DNA of 64,000 nt from UM-FILTER-33-9 sp964530235 (GTDB taxonomy: Bacteria > Patescibacteriota > Microgenomatia > UBA1406 > GWC2-37-13): contig CAZGYB010000004.1 of assembly GCA_964530235.1 (NCBI GenBank), positions 62,001 through 126,000 of the forward strand. Reading direction: 5' to 3'. A model generated the notes under the pieces. The model was not told the DNA's origin, made no database searches, and saw only the letters and a program-made list of their open reading frames with translations. Below are positions 37,408 to 45,519 of this stretch, one piece after another (the stretch's first letter is position 1; each line of letters starts with the position of its first letter). A program made the position numbers and the translations under genes.

Positions 37408-40400
37408 AAAAAATACTTATTCTTGGTTCCGGAGCACTTAAAATAGGAGAGGCTGGAGAATTTGACTATTCTGGTTCACAAGCAATAAAAGCATATAAAG
37501 AAGAGGGGATAAAAACGGTTCTGATCAATCCGAACATTGCAACGATTCAGACCTCAGAACATCTTGCAGATAAGGTATATTTTTTGCCTGTTACGCCGGA
37601 GGTTGTTGAAAAAGTTATTCAAAAAGAGAGACCCGATGCTATAACCATATCGTTTGGCGGACAAACTGCACTGAATTGCGGGATTGCACTGTACAAAAAA
37701 AAGGTTTTTGAAAAGTATAAAATTTTGCTGGTCGGCTCACCAATCCAATCTGTTATTTTATCCGAGGATCGTGCGCTTTTTGCGCGTCATCTGAAGAAAA
37801 TTAAAGAGCCAATTCCGGTAAGCAAAACCATAACGTCGGTTTCTGAAGCTGAGGAACTGGGGAAACAAATTGGTTTTCCCGTCATGGTACGTGCAGGGTT
37901 CACTCTTGGAGGTCAAAAATCCGGTGTGGTGTATTCGCGCGAAGAGTTGAAAAAAAAAGTTACGGAAGCTTTGATTTTTGCACCTCAGGTGCTTATAGAG
38001 AAATATCTTCATCACTATAAAGAAGTTGAGTATGAAATAGTGAGGGACCGGTTTGATAACTGTATTGCTGTCTGTAACATGGAAAATTTTGATCCGATGG
38101 GGATCCATACGGGTGATTCTATTGTTGTTGCACCGAGCCAGACCTTAAACAATAGTGAGTATCAGACGCTTCGTTTGGCAGCGATAAAAATAGTAAGGAG
38201 TTTAGGTATTGTTGGCGAATGTAACGTACAATTTGGACTCAATCCAAAGCCCAAAAATGGCAAGATCGAGTATTATGTGATTGAGTTAAATGCGCGACTT
38301 TCGCGCTCATCCGCGCTTGCTTCGAAAGCGACAGGGTATCCTCTGGCATATGTTGCTGCAAAGCTCTCCCTTGGTAAGAGTCTGATTGAAGTACGCAACC
38401 AGGTAACCCAGATAACTCAATCATGCTTTGAACCGGCACTTGACTATATAGTTGTTAAGGTCCCCCGATGGGACCTTGAAAAATTCAAAGGCGTCAGCCA
38501 GAAAATCGGGAGCAGTATGAAGTCGGTTGGCGAGGTGATGGCGATCGGACGGACATTCGAAGAAGCAATTCAAAAAGCAGTGCGTATGCTCGACATTGGG
38601 GTTGAAGGAGTAATGAATGGGATAAATGGAGATCACGCGACAGATCCCCTAGAGAGCATAAAAAATCCGACTCCAAAACGTATCTTTTCCATAACACACG
38701 CACTTGAGAGAGGAATAGACATGAAACGTATATATCAGATTTCTGGGATTGATCCATGGTTTTTGTCCAGACTTCAAAACATTGTTTTGCTCTATCAAGA
38801 GCTGAAAAGAAATCGAAATCTTACGAAGTCAAAACTTAGATTGTTAAAGGAGTTTGGTTTTTCGGACAAACAGATAGGCAGGGCAAGTCAACTGTCTGAA
38901 ACTGATGTGCGGAGGAAAAGAAAAGAGTTTGGTATTGTTCCATCAGTCCTTCAGATAGACACATTGGCAGGAGAAGTACCTGCAAAAACTAATTATTTAT
39001 ATCTGACATATCACGCATCCGTATCTGATGTAAAGCCGATAAAAAAACAGGGAGTCATAGTGCTTGGTTCGGGGCCGTATCGAATAGGGTCTTCTGTAGA
39101 GTTTGACTGGACCTGCGTAAATACCGCGATTCATCTAAAAAAGCAGGGAAAAAAATCTATCATCGTAAACTGCAATCCCGAAACCGTTTCGACAGACTAT
39201 GACATGTCCGACAGGCTTTATTTTGAAGAGCTTACCTTTGAACGAATCGCAGATATTTACGACTTTGAAAATGCAAGTGGGTTAATTGTTTCAGTTGGCG
39301 GTCAGACCCCAAACACTCTTTCCAAAAAACTTGACGAAAGTAATATTCCACTTCTTGGAACTAAGGCTGATTCAATTGATTGGGCAGAAGACCGGAATAA
39401 GTTTTCAAAATTACTCGATTCATTAGAAATCAAGCAACCACGGTGGGTTACCTGTACCTCGCTGGATTCCGCACTGCAGTTTGCTCGGGAAGTTGGATTT
39501 CCCATTTTAGTTCGTCCTTCATATGTGCTTTCCGGAAACGCAATGAGCGTATGTTACTCAGAAAAAGAACTGAAGGAAATAGTAGTGAAGACCTCTGATA
39601 TTAATAAAAAACATCCGGTTACCTTGTCTCAATTTATTATGGATGCAAAAGAAATTGAACTTGACGGGGTCGCGCAAGACGGAGTGATACAGGTGAGCGC
39701 ACTTTCAGAGCATATTGAAAATGCAGGGGTTCATTCGGGTGATGCTACAATAATCTTTCCGGTATTGCGAGTTTATTCCCATACCGAGATGCAAATCCGA
39801 GAGAGTGCGGAAAAACTGGTAAAAGCGCTTCGTATTACCGGTCCCTTCAATATTCAGTTTCTTGCAAAAGAAGGAAATGTCTATATTATTGAAATGAATT
39901 TGCGTGCGTCTCGAACTATTCCATTTATTTCGAAAGCAACACGGGTTAATTTTGCCCAGTCGATCGTAGAGGCGCTCTATAAAAAAAGCGAAAAAATTGA
40001 GATTCGCTATCCGGATTTTTTCTTAGTAAAAGCCCCTCAGTTTTCGTTTGCCCGACTTGAAGGAGCTGATCCGGTGCTTCGGGTTGAAATGGCCTCAACG
40101 GGCGAGGTTGCGTGTTTTGGAAAGGATGCAGATAGCGCATACCTGACAGCGATATTTTCAACAGGAGTTTCACTTACGAAAAAAACGGCCTTAGTTACTC
40201 TGGGTGGGGACGCAAATAAAGAAAAATTTCTTCCTTATGTCTGGACTTTAAGAAATTTAGGCTATAGGATTTATGCGACACCTAATACACATGCATTTTT
40301 GAAAAAAAAGAAAGTAACTTCGACTAAAGTGTATAAAGTGTACGAAAATAAACATCCGAATGTTATCGATTGCATTGAGCAAAAAAAAGCCTCTCTTATA

Positions 40401-40622
40401 TTTATTGTGAACGAACGGTATGATTACGATCCTAAACACTTTGAGCAGAAGTTAAGTGATGGATTTTTGATTCGGCGAGCAGCAGTGGATAACAATATTC
40501 CATTGTTTACCGATATGCATACATCGCGTTTTTTTGTAACTGCCCTAAGCAAACAATACAATAAACATATTCAGATCAATAGCTGGGATGAGTTTACCTT
40601 ACCAAAACGGACTGTTCAATAA
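37404..40622 (+). CDS. carB: Carbamoyl-phosphate synthase large subunit
   Basis: 1072 residues, full length. Two homologous halves each contain a pre-ATP-grasp domain (LGSGALKIGEAGEFDYSGSQ at the start; LGSGPYRIGSSVEFDWTCVN near 553) and an ATP-grasp domain (RAGFTLGGQKSGVV; RPSYVLSGNAMSVC), followed by an MGS-like C-terminal domain (about 930-1072) that binds allosteric effectors in other bacteria. With CarA it makes carbamoyl phosphate for PyrB. The 3' end overlaps the convergent kinase fusion by 29 bp. Confidence 0.97.
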   Translation: MKKILILGSGALKIGEAGEFDYSGSQAIKAYKEEGIKTVLINPNIATIQTSEHLADKVYFLPVTPEVVEKVIQKERPDAITISFGGQTALNCGIALYKKKVFEKYKILLVGSPIQSVILSEDRALFARHLKKIKEPIPVSKTITSVSEAEELGKQIGFPVMVRAGFTLGGQKSGVVYSREELKKKVTEALIFAPQVLIEKYLHHYKEVEYEIVRDRFDNCIAVCNMENFDPMGIHTGDSIVVAPSQTLNNSEYQTLRLAAIKIVRSLGIVGECNVQFGLNPKPKNGKIEYYVIELNARLSRSSALASKATGYPLAYVAAKLSLGKSLIEVRNQVTQITQSCFEPALDYIVVKVPRWDLEKFKGVSQKIGSSMKSVGEVMAIGRTFEEAIQKAVRMLDIGVEGVMNGINGDHATDPLESIKNPTPKRIFSITHALERGIDMKRIYQISGIDPWFLSRLQNIVLLYQELKRNRNLTKSKLRLLKEFGFSDKQIGRASQLSETDVRRKRKEFGIVPSVLQIDTLAGEVPAKTNYLYLTYHASVSDVKPIKKQGVIVLGSGPYRIGSSVEFDWTCVNTAIHLKKQGKKSIIVNCNPETVSTDYDMSDRLYFEELTFERIADIYDFENASGLIVSVGGQTPNTLSKKLDESNIPLLGTKADSIDWAEDRNKFSKLLDSLEIKQPRWVTCTSLDSALQFAREVGFPILVRPSYVLSGNAMSVCYSEKELKEIVVKTSDINKKHPVTLSQFIMDAKEIELDGVAQDGVIQVSALSEHIENAGVHSGDATIIFPVLRVYSHTEMQIRESAEKLVKALRITGPFNIQFLAKEGNVYIIEMNLRASRTIPFISKATRVNFAQSIVEALYKKSEKIEIRYPDFFLVKAPQFSFARLEGADPVLRVEMASTGEVACFGKDADSAYLTAIFSTGVSLTKKTALVTLGGDANKEKFLPYVWTLRNLGYRIYATPNTHAFLKKKKVTSTKVYKVYENKHPNVIDCIEQKKASLIFIVNERYDYDPKHFEQKLSDGFLIRRAAVDNNIPLFTDMHTSRFFVTALSKQYNKHIQINSWDEFTLPKRTVQ

Positions 40623-41712
40623 TGTTAAGAATTTTTTTATGAATTTCTTCTTTGGAAAGTAATACATTATTATTTATACACTGAATCGTTTTCCAGTGTT
40701 TGTATTTATTAGATAAGCTTATATACATTTTTTCGGTTTCAGCGCGGTGCTCAGAGTCTTTTTCTGCAATATCGGTTTTTCCTTTTAAGTATTTTTGGGA
40801 GTTTTTTTGCGAAGATAGTTGAATCCCAATTCTCCAGGGTACATGAAGATATAGAACAAGGTCTTCCTTTGGGATTTTATGTACTTTATACTCGAGTTCA
40901 TAAATCCATTTTAAATACTCGTTTTTATCCGTTTCATTGGAAAATTTTGCGCTTTGATGGGCCATGTTCGAAGTGGCATACCGGTTTGCAATAATGATTC
41001 CGCCTGATGCAAGAAACTCGTCCATTTCCCGTTTGGCTGATGCGCGGTCGAGTGCATATGCAAGGGAAGAAAGATATGGTGAAACCTCATCGATTTGGCC
41101 GAACTCGCCTCTGAGGAACTTTGCGACGGTTTTTCCATGAAACGAATGGTAATATTGGGGAAAGTCCATATATTTAACCGGTGCTTTTTTCTTTTTGAAA
41201 TAGGAAACCAGGAGTTTTGCCTGGACCGTTTTTCCCGATCCATCACCTCCGTCAATAACAATGAGTTTCCCTTTCCGGTTTTGTATAGATTTAACGTGAG
41301 AGATAAAATCAGAGATTTTGTACTTCAAGTTTTCGGGATTGTAGTATTGGAGAAATAATGTTTCAGAAGGGTTGCCTGCGATCATGGGAGAAATTCGGTC
41401 TTCGTATTCGGTTGATACAAGAACCAGCACCGGCTTGCGAAGCTGAAGGGCGAGCGTGATTTCGCTCCCAACACCCAGAGATGGCTTTGAGGCTTCTGCA
41501 ATCACGAGATCAGCCTGGTGAATAAGTTGTTGCTCGCGTTTGTAAATGTCTTGTGAAGAGATCTTTTTATCTTGTGCGAGGAGTTTTTTATCTACAATTT
41601 GTTTTCCGGAAATTAGTGAAATATGATGCTTGATGAGAAGTGAAACAATTTGTTTATAAAGTACGTGAAGTTCGCCGTTAAATGATGTCGCAGCGGTGAA
41701 ATATGTTTTCAT
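40594..41712 (-). CDS. Fusion of a nucleoside deoxyribosyltransferase-like domain and thymidylate kinase
   Basis: 372 residues. Residues 1-140 resemble the deoxyribosyltransferase/DNPH1 fold: YFTAATSFNGE at the start and ADLVIAEASKPSLGVGSEI (68-86), whose Glu and Ser positions match the nucleotide hydrolase active site. Residues 148-372 are a thymidylate kinase: VIDGGDGSGKT (152-162), MDFPQYYHSFHGK, ALDRASAKREMDEFL, IIANRYATSN (DRY-like region). A DNPH1-type domain removes bases from 5-modified dNMPs, so the fusion may clean and then phosphorylate the dTMP pool. ATG overlaps the upstream stop. Confidence 0.85.
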   Translation of the reverse strand: MKTYFTAATSFNGELHVLYKQIVSLLIKHHISLISGKQIVDKKLLAQDKKISSQDIYKREQQLIHQADLVIAEASKPSLGVGSEITLALQLRKPVLVLVSTEYEDRISPMIAGNPSETLFLQYYNPENLKYKISDFISHVKSIQNRKGKLIVIDGGDGSGKTVQAKLLVSYFKKKKAPVKYMDFPQYYHSFHGKTVAKFLRGEFGQIDEVSPYLSSLAYALDRASAKREMDEFLASGGIIIANRYATSNMAHQSAKFSNETDKNEYLKWIYELEYKVHKIPKEDLVLYLHVPWRIGIQLSSQKNSQKYLKGKTDIAEKDSEHRAETEKMYISLSNKYKHWKTIQCINNNVLLSKEEIHKKILNIIEQSVLVR

Positions 41713-43949
41713 AACTGAACAGTTTGTCCTTCGGTGACCTTCCGTTCCAGAATGAGGCGGGCAATACGGTCTTCGATTTCCTGACTCATAATTCGTTCAA
41801 GGTTGCGGACACCGAATGCAGGATTATATCCCTTTTTAATGATTTCTTCAAGGGTCGTATCAGAAACTTCAACCTTTACTTTGTAGAGGGTGAAGATAAG
41901 CTGTTGAATTGAGGAAACCATTTTTTTCGCAAGAGTGGCAACTGACGTATCGGTGACCGGCTGGTACATAACGACACCGTCAAACCGGTTTAAAAACTCG
42001 GGAGAAAAATGGTTGGTAGCGATTAGGTGGGTAACGAGTGTTTCCTGAGTGAGTGTTTTGCCTGACTGAAAAATAAAATCCGCACCTGCGTTGGATGTTG
42101 CAATGACAATGAGGTTTTTGCAGTCAACGCGTTTACCAAACCCATCGGTGAAATAACCCTCATCAAGAAGTGTTAAGAAAATATTCAAAAGGTCTTTATC
42201 CGCTTTTTCAATTTCATCCAGAAGAAGCACTGCGTATGGCGTTTCGCGGACTGCCTTCGCGAGTAAACCAGGAATACCGGATTCCAGTGATCCGATGAGT
42301 TTGGGAATGTCGGTTTTTGTTTGATACAGCGACATGTCAAAGCGGAGCAAGTGTTTCTGTCCGCCGAAAAAAGTATCTGCAAGTGCTTTTGCGGTTTCTG
42401 TTTTTCCGACTCCCGTGGGGCCGAGAAACAAAAATGTGGCGAGAGGCTTTTTCCGTTTTCCAAGAAGTATGAACGATCTTCTCATTGCGGAAGCAAGGAG
42501 GGTAAGTGCCGAGTTTTGAAACAGAACCCGTTCAGATAAAAGCTTTTCCATGTCTACAAGTTTAGTGCGCATCGTTTCGGTAAGCTTTACCGGAATATGT
42601 GTTTTTTCGGATAGCGCAGAGTCAATCATGTCGGGCATTAGAGTGAGAGAAATTTTTCTTGAAGTGCTGTGAGAGGTGGCAAAAACACATGCGCTGTCCA
42701 AAAGATCAATAGCTTTTTCAGGAAAGGGAATATGCGTGATGTAAAATTCGCTCTTATCAATCGTATTTTGTACTGTTTCAAGAGGAATAACAATACGGTG
42801 TCTCCTTTCGAATACAGGAATGTCGTTCAGCAAAGCAAGGAATGCGGTTTCTTTTGAAATTTCGTGAACATCAAGTTTTGTAAAAATTCTGTTTATTTTT
42901 TCATTTGGGAATACAAAGCGTTCGTAAAAAAAGGGGGATGTTATTCCGATAAACTGTAAATATGATGTTTTCCCAAATTTCTCTATAGGAATTGACAGAT
43001 CGATTCGATCAGTGCCGTACGCAATATACTTGTCAAAGTTTTCGATAAGCAGAATAACATTTTTTGCGTCGGAAGCTTCAGCAAATAATTCTTCAATAAA
43101 CGCCTCTCGTTGTTTTTGATCAGTAACAACAGTAAGAATTTTTTCGAAGTTTATTTTCAAAATCCGTTTATATGCGAGGAGCGGATTTATCTGCCCCTCA
43201 TAAATTTTTTTTGCCAGAGCATCAACAATCGCATGTTTTCCAACGCCCTCATCACCGACGATGAGAACGTTTGCTTCTTCATGCTTACTCAATACCTCTT
43301 CAATTTGTTTTATCTCATTTTTTCTCCCTACAATTGATTTGAAACGGGATTGATAGATTGGTGTTGTCAGTTCTTCAGTGAATTCATCAAGGGCTGGTGT
43401 ATATCCGACCGCCCAGTCACGCGCAAGCGGGGGATAGGCGAGTAGTTGAGACAATTTCCACCATTGTATTTTATATATCTGTGTATTAAAGTACTGCTCA
43501 AACCACTGTTCTCCTGCAGGTATATTTTCTGGTTTCAGAATATGAGTTGCAAGAAAGTCTTTTTTAAGAGCTTTTTTTTGTTCCTCTTCAGTTTTATTTA
43601 AGAGATAGTGGAAATATGATAAGGGAAGAAAAAGGGTAAACAGAAGAACGAGAAAAGGAATAAAGAGAACATAAAGGATTTCGGTCAGAACAAAGAAAAT
43701 AAGAACACTGATGCGCATACTGCTCCCGATTGCTCGGGATATCAAATTAAGACTAAGCCGGTTTATCCATTCACTAAAGGAAAAACCGCGTGTGGTTTTT
43801 TTTGTAACCAGATTTTTCCATGGAGAAAACAGAGTTTTAAGCAGATTTTTTACGGAAAAAAAGTAGGGAAAAAAAACAAGAAGATTGGTAAGCGCCTCAA
43901 AAAAATCACTGGAAGATTTTTTCGCGTACTGCACAAAATTCTGATGCAT
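41709..43949 (-). CDS. Membrane-anchored double AAA+ ATPase (Clp/Hsp100-like)
   Basis: 746 residues from ATG 43949. The N-terminus lacks the Clp N domain; hydrophobic segments (about 75-118) anchor it to the membrane. The first AAA+ domain has a degenerate Walker A (GDEGVGKH, 232-239) and Walker B ending IEN instead of IDE. The second is intact: GPTGVGKTETAKAL, LLLDEIEKAD, an arginine-finger region (NRFDGVV) and a C-terminal Clp D2-small-like part (NPAFGVRNLERIMSQEIED). No ClpP-binding loop is obvious. It probably unfolds membrane-near substrates. TATACT ends six bases before ATG. Confidence 0.85.
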   Translation of the reverse strand: MHQNFVQYAKKSSSDFFEALTNLLVFFPYFFSVKNLLKTLFSPWKNLVTKKTTRGFSFSEWINRLSLNLISRAIGSSMRISVLIFFVLTEILYVLFIPFLVLLFTLFLPLSYFHYLLNKTEEEQKKALKKDFLATHILKPENIPAGEQWFEQYFNTQIYKIQWWKLSQLLAYPPLARDWAVGYTPALDEFTEELTTPIYQSRFKSIVGRKNEIKQIEEVLSKHEEANVLIVGDEGVGKHAIVDALAKKIYEGQINPLLAYKRILKINFEKILTVVTDQKQREAFIEELFAEASDAKNVILLIENFDKYIAYGTDRIDLSIPIEKFGKTSYLQFIGITSPFFYERFVFPNEKINRIFTKLDVHEISKETAFLALLNDIPVFERRHRIVIPLETVQNTIDKSEFYITHIPFPEKAIDLLDSACVFATSHSTSRKISLTLMPDMIDSALSEKTHIPVKLTETMRTKLVDMEKLLSERVLFQNSALTLLASAMRRSFILLGKRKKPLATFLFLGPTGVGKTETAKALADTFFGGQKHLLRFDMSLYQTKTDIPKLIGSLESGIPGLLAKAVRETPYAVLLLDEIEKADKDLLNIFLTLLDEGYFTDGFGKRVDCKNLIVIATSNAGADFIFQSGKTLTQETLVTHLIATNHFSPEFLNRFDGVVMYQPVTDTSVATLAKKMVSSIQQLIFTLYKVKVEVSDTTLEEIIKKGYNPAFGVRNLERIMSQEIEDRIARLILERKVTEGQTVQL

Positions 43950-43995
43950 AAAAACAGTATATAACAATAATCATTAGAAAAATGTTTTATCTTAT

Positions 43996-44012
43996 CACCT
44001 CGTAGGTGTATC
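43996..44012. repeat. Short palindromic repeat GATACACCTAC.AGGTG (copy 2, inverted)
   Basis: CACCTCGTAGGTGTATC lies between the AAA+ gene start and tRNA-Ile; its reverse complement matches 31438-31454 at 16 of 17 positions. Confidence 0.5.
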
Positions 44013-44042
44013 TCTCGTATGCTATAATATTTTGTTCGTTGA

Positions 44043-44114
44043 GCGCGCTTAGTTTAATGGTAAAACAGTTCTCTGATAAAGAACAGAGCGATAGTTCGAT
44101 TCTATCAGCGCGCA
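44043..44114 (+). tRNA. tRNA-Ile (GAT)
   Basis: Acceptor GCGCGCT/AGCGCGC, discriminator A, D-arm TAGTTTAATGGTAAAA, anticodon stem GTTCT/AGAAC around loop CTGATAA (anticodon GAT), T-arm GATAG-TTCGATT-CTATC. CCA is not encoded. The last 10 bases overlap, on the other strand, the 3' end of the GT1 gene. Confidence 0.95.
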
Positions 44115-45361
44115 CCCAGGAGTGTTTTCTCAATTATATCCGCTGCCTGTTTTGCTCCATTTTTATAGGGGTATTTTTCATTAAAGTTTTTGAGCGCTTG
44201 TTTATACTTACTGATATTTTTAAGCATGAATTGTACTTCGTTTCGGATGGTTTCGATTGGTAGTTGTTGACCTTTCCGTTCGATTGCAGCCCAGTCTAGT
44301 TTCATAATGGATCGAAGGTCCTGAAACGAAAACGAAAACAAACACTGTGCGACACCCAATTCCTGCATTCTTAAGCCGTGGACAATTTGATCAGGGTTAA
44401 ATGGGACCGCGATAATGGGAGTATTGTTGTGGATGGCTTCGATCATCGTTCCATATCCGCCGTGACAGATCATTAGGTCAACGCGTTTTGTTATTTCGCG
44501 CCCCGGGAGAAACTGGGCGACAAACAGGTTCTTCATTATGGGAAAATCACTTACCTTTGCAATTGAGCCGGAGCTTACAATTACTCTAAAGTTGTTTTGT
44601 ACCAGCAATATACTCAGGTCGACCAATTTTTTTTTATCAAATCCAGTTCCTCCGAATGTAAGATACACCGTTTTTCCATCAGGATTAATTTTAGAAAACC
44701 AATCAGGTAAAGAGTTTTTAAATCCGTTCCATGAGAGGGGACCAGTATAAGCTATAGTGAGATTTTTTTTGTTTACCGGCAGGTAAAATTCAGGCTCGGA
44801 AAGAATCCATTTAATAGAGCGAAACCACTTATTCCAGGAAATATGAATTCCATATTCTTTTACAAGACGCATGATTTCCCGGAGATAATAGGTGAGGACG
44901 GTGTAATACACAAAACGAAAAAAAGGGGACATAACACGGTGAATAAACGAAGGAATTCCAGGGTTGGGAAGTTTACACCCGTAGGGCATCGTTTCACCTA
45001 AACCAAGAAAAAACATCGGTTTATGTTTAATTAAGCCGGCTGCAAGAGCGGATATGCGAAAGTCTACCACAAGTGCATCCGGTTGATATTTTTCTATTAA
45101 TGTAAGTTCTTCTTGAATCAGTTTTTGTTGAAACTCGTAACCGGTAAAGCGTTTAATTCGGATGGTACTGTCAGATTCGCTGTAAGTTTTAATATCGGCC
45201 AACTTGACAGTGGAATTGGAAAACAGGTGATGCTTCCGTTTCGGAAGGGCAAAAATTATACGGTGACCGCGGGCGTGAAGTTCTTCTGCAACCGTTAGTG
45301 GTTTAACTATGTGTGCCAGCCCGATTTCGACTGGAAAAAATAAAAATGTTTTTTTCTTCAC
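44105..45361 (-). CDS. Glycosyltransferase, GT1 / UDP-glycosyltransferase-like
   Basis: 418 residues from GTG 45361. The N-terminal Rossmann domain opens FFPVEIGLAHIVKPLTVAEEL; the C-terminal domain holds VYLTFGGTGF and the donor-site segment MICHGGYGTMIEAIHNNTP, IIAVPFNPDQ, typical of the GT1/MurG-like GT-B group. Acceptor unknown, possibly a lipid or surface glycan. The frame could start at GTG 45370, but that codon lies in the tRNA-Val acceptor stem; GTG 45361 is two bases after the tRNA 3' end. Confidence 0.85.
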   Translation of the reverse strand: MKKKTFLFFPVEIGLAHIVKPLTVAEELHARGHRIIFALPKRKHHLFSNSTVKLADIKTYSESDSTIRIKRFTGYEFQQKLIQEELTLIEKYQPDALVVDFRISALAAGLIKHKPMFFLGLGETMPYGCKLPNPGIPSFIHRVMSPFFRFVYYTVLTYYLREIMRLVKEYGIHISWNKWFRSIKWILSEPEFYLPVNKKNLTIAYTGPLSWNGFKNSLPDWFSKINPDGKTVYLTFGGTGFDKKKLVDLSILLVQNNFRVIVSSGSIAKVSDFPIMKNLFVAQFLPGREITKRVDLMICHGGYGTMIEAIHNNTPIIAVPFNPDQIVHGLRMQELGVAQCLFSFSFQDLRSIMKLDWAAIERKGQQLPIETIRNEVQFMLKNISKYKQALKNFNEKYPYKNGAKQAADIIEKTLLGAR

Positions 45362-45363
45362 AG

Positions 45364-45435
45364 TGGCCACTAAGGGATTTGAACCCCTAACATCTTCGAT
45401 GTAAACGAAGCGCTCTACCGTTGAGCTAAGTGGCC
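45364..45435 (-). tRNA. tRNA-Val (TAC)
   Basis: Acceptor GGCCACT/AGTGGCC, discriminator A, D-arm TAGCTCAACGGTAGAGC, anticodon stem CTTCG/CGAAG around loop TTTACAT (anticodon TAC), T-arm AGGGG-TTCAAAT-CCCTT. CCA is not encoded. The downstream glycosyltransferase begins two bases later on the same strand. Confidence 0.95.
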
Positions 45436-45519
45436 GTTTAAGTTCAGATTTATTATATCAAATGATTCTAATTTCCTTGCTGATATGTCCTTAAGGTCGT
45501 TGAGGCGAGAAAACCGAAT

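Noticed and set aside
45362..45370. GTG 45370 as start of the GT1 gene
   Set aside because: It lies in the tRNA-Val acceptor stem; GTG 45361 just after the tRNA is better.
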